Origin: Paracoccus jeotgali
GTDB lineage: Bacteria; Pseudomonadota; Alphaproteobacteria; Rhodobacterales; Rhodobacteraceae
Assembly: GCF_002865605.1 (NCBI RefSeq)
Contig: NZ_CP025583.1
Coordinates: 166,501 to 230,500, forward strand
Reading direction: 5' to 3'
DNA: 64,000 nucleotides
A program made the translations under genes and the position numbers. This document shows positions 59,050 through 64,000 of this stretch, piece after piece (position 1 is the stretch's first letter; each line of letters begins with the position of its first letter). The notes beneath the pieces were generated by a model. It worked only from the letters and a program-made list of their open reading frames with translations, was not told where the DNA came from and did no database searches.

Positions 59050-60146
59050 CGCGGCGCGGCGTCGGGCAGCAGCAGGTCCAGCCAGACCAGCCGATGCGGC
59101 GAGGCGGCAAGGACGGCCTTGGACAGGGCCTCGCCCGGGCGCGGCCAGACCACGCCCGAGCCCTGCACCTGCAAACCCTGCGAGGGCAGCAGATAGGTCA
59201 CGCGCAGGTTGCCGGGATCGCCGTCGGGCCAATCGACGGTATCCAGAGCCGGATCGCCCTTGTGGTCGGGATCGGCGGCCTGGGTCCCGCCGGCGCTGCG
59301 TGGCTGCGGGTCTTGCAGCCGCGGATCGGCCAGCAGCGCGCGGATCGCCTGATGCCGCCCGTCACCATCCAGCGGGTCGAGATTGGCGTTCCCGGCCAGC
59401 ACAAAGGGCGCGTCGGGCAGATGCCGCGACCAGAACGCCACCTCGTCGTGGTTGCGGCGGCCATTGCGATCCTCGGGTCCGTCAAAGACCGGAGGGGTGG
59501 CGGAAAAGGCCAGCAGATGCAGGGGCGGTTCAGTCAGCAGGGTGACATCCCAGTGTCCGGTGGTGGACAGAAGCTGGACGGCGGCGGCCTGCGGGGCCAG
59601 GCTGTCGCCCATCAGGTTGCCGGGCTGGTCGCGCCACAATTCGGCGCTGTAATCCACCACCTCGCCCAGGGGCACCCGCGACAGCAGCGCCAGCGCGTTC
59701 TGCCCGGTGAAGCGGCCCCAGCCCTGCGCGTCCTCGGCCTGCGACAGCCGCCCGTCGCCGTCCAGATCGACGCCGCTCGGCATCCCGCGATTGGAGCGCG
59801 CGGCAAAGAGATGCGGGTATTCGACCCCGCTGCGGCCCAGAAGCTGGGCGAAGGCGCGCAGCGCGGCCAGATCGTGGTCCCAGTCAAAGCCGGTCAGCAG
59901 CACCACATCGGCATCGACCTGCGCCAGGACCATCGCGGCGGCCAGCACTTGCGCGTCCTTGCCCTGGGTGATGTCACGCAGCAAAAGCCCCGGCCCCTTG
60001 CGCGACAGCTCGGCATCAAAGCTCGCGATGCGCAGCGTGGCGGGGTAGGGGGCGCGGGCAGGCGCGGGGTCGGCGAAAACCGCCGCCGCTGGCAGGGCCA
60101 GGGCGGCGGCGGCGATCAATGCGGTCAGGCGTCGCGTCAGACCCAA
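59046..60146 (-). CDS. Exported endonuclease/exonuclease/phosphatase-fold protein
   Basis: A protein of about 366 residues: a signal peptide (about 8-28), then an EEP-like fold with [25 protein letters not shown], and [23 protein letters not shown] near the C-terminus. [14 protein letters not shown] (about 155) is an EF-hand-like calcium loop. Several catalytic positions look changed (for example NAN in place of the usual GDFN), so nuclease activity is doubtful. The likely start is TTG 60146, overlapping the leuD stop. Confidence 0.7.
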   Translation of the reverse strand: MGLTRRLTALIAAAALALPAAAVFADPAPARAPYPATLRIASFDAELSRKGPGLLLRDITQGKDAQVLAAAMVLAQVDADVVLLTGFDWDHDLAALRAFAQLLGRSGVEYPHLFAARSNRGMPSGVDLDGDGRLSQAEDAQGWGRFTGQNALALLSRVPLGEVVDYSAELWRDQPGNLMGDSLAPQAAAVQLLSTTGHWDVTLLTEPPLHLLAFSATPPVFDGPEDRNGRRNHDEVAFWSRHLPDAPFVLAGNANLDPLDGDGRHQAIRALLADPRLQDPQPRSAGGTQAADPDHKGDPALDTVDWPDGDPGNLRVTYLLPSQGLQVQGSGVVWPRPGEALSKAVLAASPHRLVWLDLLLPDAAPR

Positions 60147-60742
60147 GGCCGCGACTGGCTCGACGCGGCCTCGAAAGCGTCGATGGCGCTGGCCTTTTCC
60201 AGCGTCTGCCCGATATCGTCTAGACCGTTCAGCAGGCAATGCTTGCGGTGCGGGTCGATGTCGAAGTGATAGGCAGTCCCATCCGCGCCGGTCACGGTCT
60301 GCGATTCCAGATCGACCGTCAGCCGCGCGTTTTCGCCGTTGCGTGCGTCGTCCATCAGTGCGGCCACCGCATCGGCGGGCAGCACCACCGGCAGGATGCC
60401 GTTCTTGAAGCAGTTGTTGAAGAAGATGTCGGCAAAGCTGGTCGAGATGACGCAGCGGATGCCGAAATCCAGCAATGCCCAAGGCGCATGTTCGCGCGAG
60501 GAACCGCAGCCGAAATTCTCGCCCGCGACGATGATCTGCGCGTTGCGATAGGCCGGCTGGTTCAGCACGAAATCGGGGTTCTCGTTGCCCTCGCGGTCAA
60601 AGCGCATTTCGTCGAACAGGTTCTTGCCCAAGCCTGAACGATGGATCGTCTTCAGGAACTGCTTGGGGATGATCATGTCGGTGTCGATATTGACCAGCGG
60701 CATCGGGGCCGCGACGGCAGTCAGCGTGTCGAATTTTTCCAT
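60137..60742 (-). CDS. leuD: 3-isopropylmalate dehydratase small subunit
   Basis: A 201-residue subunit that with LeuC isomerises 2-isopropylmalate. Landmarks: [34 protein letters not shown] and the swivel-domain arginine region. Normal length. It lies 25 bp after leuC. Confidence 0.95.
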   Translation of the reverse strand: MEKFDTLTAVAAPMPLVNIDTDMIIPKQFLKTIHRSGLGKNLFDEMRFDREGNENPDFVLNQPAYRNAQIIVAGENFGCGSSREHAPWALLDFGIRCVISTSFADIFFNNCFKNGILPVVLPADAVAALMDDARNGENARLTVDLESQTVTGADGTAYHFDIDPHRKHCLLNGLDDIGQTLEKASAIDAFEAASSQSRPWV

Positions 60743-60767
60743 GTCTCGTTATCCTGTCTGCCGGCGC

Positions 60768-62210
60768 TCAGGCCGAGGCGGTTTCGCCCATCATCTCGCG
60801 CACATCGACCAGATGGCCGGCGACCCCTGCGGCGGCGGCCATGACCGGCGACATCAGATGGGTGCGGCCCCGATAGCCCATGCGGCCTTCAAAGTTGCGG
60901 TTGCTGGTCGCGGCGCAGCGTTCGCCCGGCGCAAGCTGGTCGGGGTTCATGCCCAGACACATCGAGCACCCGGCCAGCCGCCATTCGAAACCGGCATCGG
61001 TGAAGATCTTGTCCAGCCCCTCTTCCTCGGCCTGCAGGCGCACAAGGCCAGAGCCGGGGACGACCATGCCGCGCACGCCCGGCGCCAGCTTGCGGCCCTT
61101 CAGGATGCCGGCGGCGGCGCGCAGATCCTCGATCCGGCCATTGGTGCAGGACCCGATGAACACCGCGTCGATGGCGATTTCCGACAGCGGCGTGCCGGGG
61201 GTCAGGCCCATATAATCCAGCGAGCGCTGCGCCGCTTCGACCTTGCCGCCCTGAAAATCGCTGGCGGCGGGCACGCTGGCGGTGATCGGCAGCACATCCT
61301 CGGGCGAGGTGCCCCAGGTCACGACGGGGGCGATGTCCTCGGCCCGCAGGGTGATGACCTTGTCGTAATGCGCGCCCTCGTCGCTGGTCAGGGTGCGCCA
61401 CCAGTTCAGCGCGGCTTCCCATGCGGCGCCCTTGGGGGCGTGGGGGCGGCCCTTGACGTATTCGAAGGTCTTTTCGTCCGGCGCGATCAGACCGGCGCGG
61501 GCGCCGCCCTCGATCGCCATGTTGCAGACCGTCATGCGGCCTTCCATGGACAGGTCGCGGATCGCCTCGCCGCAATATTCGATGACATAGCCGGTGCCGC
61601 CGGCGGTGCCGGTCTCGCCGATGACCGACAGCGTGATGTCCTTGGCGGTGACGCCGGGACGCAGCTTGCCGGTGATCTCGACCTTCATGTTCTTGGATTT
61701 CTTCTGGATCAGCGTCTGGGTGGCCAGCACATGCTCGACCTCGGAGGTGCCGATGCCGTGGGCGAGCGAGCCAAACGCGCCATGCGTCGCCGTATGGCTG
61801 TCGCCGCAGACCACCGTCATGCCGGGCAGGGTCCAGCCCTGTTCGGGGCCGACGATATGGACGATGCCCTGACGGATATCGTTCATCGGGTAATAGTTCA
61901 GGCCGAACTCGCGGGCGTTCCTGTCCAGCTCGGCCACCTGGATGCGGCCTTCGGGGTTTTCGATCCCGTCCACGCGGTCGGCGGTGGTGGGCACGTTATG
62001 GTCGGGCACGGCGATGGTCTGGTCGGGGCGGCGGACGGTGCGGCCGGCCATGCGCAGACCCTCGAAGGCTTGCGGGCTGGTGACCTCGTGGACCAGATGG
62101 CGGTCGATATACAGGATCGAGGTTCCGTCCTCGCCCACATCGACGACATGCGCGTCCCAGATCTTGTCATACAGGGTGCGGGGCTTGCCCGCAGTGTTGG
62201 TGCCGGTCAT
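60768..62210 (-). CDS. leuC: 3-isopropylmalate dehydratase large subunit
   Basis: A 480-residue aconitase-family enzyme holding a 4Fe-4S cluster. Cluster cysteines are in FIGSCTNGR and in GCSMCLGMN. Substrate motifs include VPDHNVPTT and [14 protein letters not shown]. Normal length, first gene of leuC-leuD. Confidence 0.95.
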   Translation of the reverse strand: MTGTNTAGKPRTLYDKIWDAHVVDVGEDGTSILYIDRHLVHEVTSPQAFEGLRMAGRTVRRPDQTIAVPDHNVPTTADRVDGIENPEGRIQVAELDRNAREFGLNYYPMNDIRQGIVHIVGPEQGWTLPGMTVVCGDSHTATHGAFGSLAHGIGTSEVEHVLATQTLIQKKSKNMKVEITGKLRPGVTAKDITLSVIGETGTAGGTGYVIEYCGEAIRDLSMEGRMTVCNMAIEGGARAGLIAPDEKTFEYVKGRPHAPKGAAWEAALNWWRTLTSDEGAHYDKVITLRAEDIAPVVTWGTSPEDVLPITASVPAASDFQGGKVEAAQRSLDYMGLTPGTPLSEIAIDAVFIGSCTNGRIEDLRAAAGILKGRKLAPGVRGMVVPGSGLVRLQAEEEGLDKIFTDAGFEWRLAGCSMCLGMNPDQLAPGERCAATSNRNFEGRMGYRGRTHLMSPVMAAAAGVAGHLVDVREMMGETASA

Positions 62211-62469
62211 GGCTCTTCTCTTGTTCAGGAATGGCTTGCAGGGTGAACGGGCAGAGGCCGGTCAAAGTCGGGCAGTCACGCACAGGCTTTCGCCGTAAAA
62301 GCGCCCCGGCAGCCGGGCGCGGTCGTGAATGTCGAAATAGCGCATCATGGTTGGGCAGGATAAGCCGTGTCGCGCTGCGAAGCAAGGGACGCGGCCCGTC
62401 TGACGCGGCTCTGCCAGCGGTTCTGCGCCCGGACTTGCCGGCGGGCTGGCAAAGCGCCAGAACGGGGTG

Positions 62470-63063
62470 ATGCTGATCCTGTTCAACAAGCCCTTCGGCG
62501 TGCTGCCGCAGTTTACCGACCGCTCGGCCCAGCCCCGGCCGACGCTGGCCGATTTTATCGAGGTGCCGGGGGTCTATCCTGCCGGGCGGCTGGACATGGA
62601 CAGCGAGGGGCTGCTGCTGCTGACCGATGACGGGCGCCTGCAGGCGCGCATCGCCTCGCCCCGCCACCGCACGCCCAAGACCTATCTGGCGCAGGTCGAG
62701 GGCGACCCGGACGAGGCGCAGCTGCAGGCCCTGCGGCAGGGCGTGGTGCTGAAGGACGGGCCGACTCTGCCGGCAGGGGCCGAGCGGATCGAGGCCCCGG
62801 CGCTGTGGCCCCGCGATCCGCCGATCCGGGTGCGGCAGTCGGTGCCCGACAGCTGGCTGCGCCTGACCCTGACCGAGGGCCGCAACCGGCAGGTGCGCCG
62901 GATGACCGCCGCCGTGGGCCTGCCGACGCTGCGGCTGGTGCGCTGGTCGGTGGCCGACTGGACGCTGGACGGGCTGGCGCCGGGCCAGTGGCGGCAGGCC
63001 GAAGGGCCGGGGCTGGCCCCGCAGGCGCCGCCCCGTCGCACGGTGAAACCGCGCCGCCGTTAA
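62470..63063 (+). CDS. RsuA/RluE-family pseudouridine synthase
   Basis: A 197-residue enzyme (ATG 62470, or GTG one codon earlier) without an S4 domain, like RluE, which modifies a single uridine in 23S rRNA. The catalytic aspartate is in [25 protein letters not shown] and [19 protein letters not shown] are the other family motifs. The tail is basic and disordered. Confidence 0.88.
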   Translation: MLILFNKPFGVLPQFTDRSAQPRPTLADFIEVPGVYPAGRLDMDSEGLLLLTDDGRLQARIASPRHRTPKTYLAQVEGDPDEAQLQALRQGVVLKDGPTLPAGAERIEAPALWPRDPPIRVRQSVPDSWLRLTLTEGRNRQVRRMTAAVGLPTLRLVRWSVADWTLDGLAPGQWRQAEGPGLAPQAPPRRTVKPRRR

Positions 63064-63137
63064 CCCTTCCTTAAGATTCAGCATGAGCTGCCGCCGTGTT
63101 TGCCTTATGTTCCAAGGCTGTGTGGTGAGGTGGTGAC

Positions 63138-64000
63138 ATGTTGATTCTGGCGGGCATCCTGGGTGCCCTTGCGGCAGGCGCCGCGTTTGATCTGATGAGC
63201 GGCAGCGCCGAGGACGAGTGGGACGATCCCGACGCCGAGGATCAGGACGACGGCGCGGGCGAACCCCCGGCCAATGCCGATCCCGGCGGCAGCTTGCTGG
63301 ACATGCTCGATCAGGGCCAGCAAGTGGGCGGCGCGCCCGCGGGCGCGGGTGATCAGCATGGCTCTGGCGGTTGCGGGCCGGACCCGTCGCCGACCGACGC
63401 GGTGCAGATCGCGCCGGGCGAGGTGGTCGGCAGTTCCGGCAATGATTCGATTGTCGGCAGCGACGGGAATGACGACCTCAGCGGCGGCAAGGGCGATGAC
63501 ACGCTGCGCGGTCTGGATGGCGACGACCTGATCTTTGGCGATGACGCCTATGACGCGGCGGGCAACGACCTGCTGGACGGCGGCGCGGGCAATGACACGC
63601 TGTGCGGCAATGGTGGCGACGATCTGCTGCTGGGCGGTGACGGCGACGACCGGCTCTTCGGGGGCGAGGGCGATGACACGCTGTTCGGCGGCGCGGGCGA
63701 TGACTGGCTGGACGGCAGCGCCGGCGACGACTGGCTGGACGGCGGTGAGGGCGATGACGATCTCTCGGGCGGGTTGGGCAACGACACGCTGATCGGCGGC
63801 GCAGGCGCGGATTCGCTGCATGGGGGCGAGGGCGACGACGTGCTGCATGGCGGGGCCGGTGACTGGCTGGATGGCGGCGAGGGCGACGATCTGTTCGTCG
63901 TCAGCTACGAGGTGGGACAGGACGGGCTGGTCCACATCACCGATTACGCCAAGGGCGACCGGATCGAGGTGACGATGCCCGACCGCGACACCGCCCTGAC
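63138..64000 (+). CDS. RTX-type calcium-binding protein, 3' end beyond the window
   Basis: The frame from ATG 63138 is open to the end of the window (at least 287 residues). A short N-terminal hydrophobic segment ([17 protein letters not shown]) is followed by an acidic linker. From about residue 100 there are over a dozen glycine/aspartate nonapeptide repeats of the type GGxGxDxLx ([24 protein letters not shown]). They bind calcium and fold as a beta-roll on secretion by type I systems. The segment after the repeats ([18 protein letters not shown]) is the usual start of the C-terminal cap. Function of the full protein unknown. Confidence 0.85.
   Translation, partial: MLILAGILGALAAGAAFDLMSGSAEDEWDDPDAEDQDDGAGEPPANADPGGSLLDMLDQGQQVGGAPAGAGDQHGSGGCGPDPSPTDAVQIAPGEVVGSSGNDSIVGSDGNDDLSGGKGDDTLRGLDGDDLIFGDDAYDAAGNDLLDGGAGNDTLCGNGGDDLLLGGDGDDRLFGGEGDDTLFGGAGDDWLDGSAGDDWLDGGEGDDDLSGGLGNDTLIGGAGADSLHGGEGDDVLHGGAGDWLDGGEGDDLFVVSYEVGQDGLVHITDYAKGDRIEVTMPDRDTAL

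Overview
The window is high-GC alphaproteobacterial DNA, most like a Rhodobacterales chromosome (Paracoccus-type). The grounds are family-level: an NDUFA12-type complex I subunit next to a DUF2155 protein and aat-accC-accB, a radA-cvpA-purF cluster, a hisB-hisH-hisA-hisF-hisE run, leuC-leuD-leuB and a Tn4371-type integrative element. Everything here was read from sequence alone. No database search was run, so all names are family-level calls.

1-16,170: the right part of a Tn4371-like integrative conjugative element (ICE) ending in the 5' end of dusA. The order is DUF2840, traF-type peptidase, DUF736, lytic transglycosylase, DUF3363 relaxase, traG, RHH regulator, cargo, trbB-C-D-E, integrase. 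It looks transfer-dead. The relaxase has a stop and a frameshift, traG has an early stop, trbE has a frameshift, and one deletion near 15,105 fused the truncated trbE to an integrase that lost its catalytic tyrosine. The cargo (7,663-11,398, minus strand) is a compact four-gene operon: unknown protein, QueC-like PP-loop enzyme, XRE-ImmA/IrrE protein and PIN nuclease. It is the best candidate here for an undescribed defence or toxin system.

16,145-42,772: housekeeping chromosome: dusA, a TauE-type exporter, aroA, a methyltransferase, NDUFA12, DUF2155, aat-accC-accB, the histidine genes, a BCCT transporter, zapA, purF-cvpA-radA (radA frameshifted in a six-base homopolymer), lolCD and an FAD oxidase. 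It ends with a GntR-controlled hydantoin-racemase and double NCS1-permease operon that has a 27-bp palindromic operator.

42,773-56,270: an accessory island ending at the 3' end of tRNA-Pro(CGG). It holds an orphan FitA-type antitoxin, then a Tn7-like tnsA-tnsB-tnsC-tniQ transposition module whose tniQ is split by an IS256-family insertion. A Ner-like regulator and a small HTH protein follow. Next is a graveyard of broken genes: metallophosphoesterase, serine resolvase, type ISP restriction-modification C-terminus fused to a tyrosine-integrase fragment. Then comes an intact low-GC two-gene operon (53,981-55,689) of unknown function with a membrane-anchored second protein, and an AAA ATPase remnant.

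56,270-64,000: chromosome again: tRNA-Pro, an EamA transporter, leuB, a small exported protein, an exported endonuclease/exonuclease/phosphatase-fold protein, leuD, leuC, a pseudouridine synthase, and an RTX calcium-binding protein that runs off the window.
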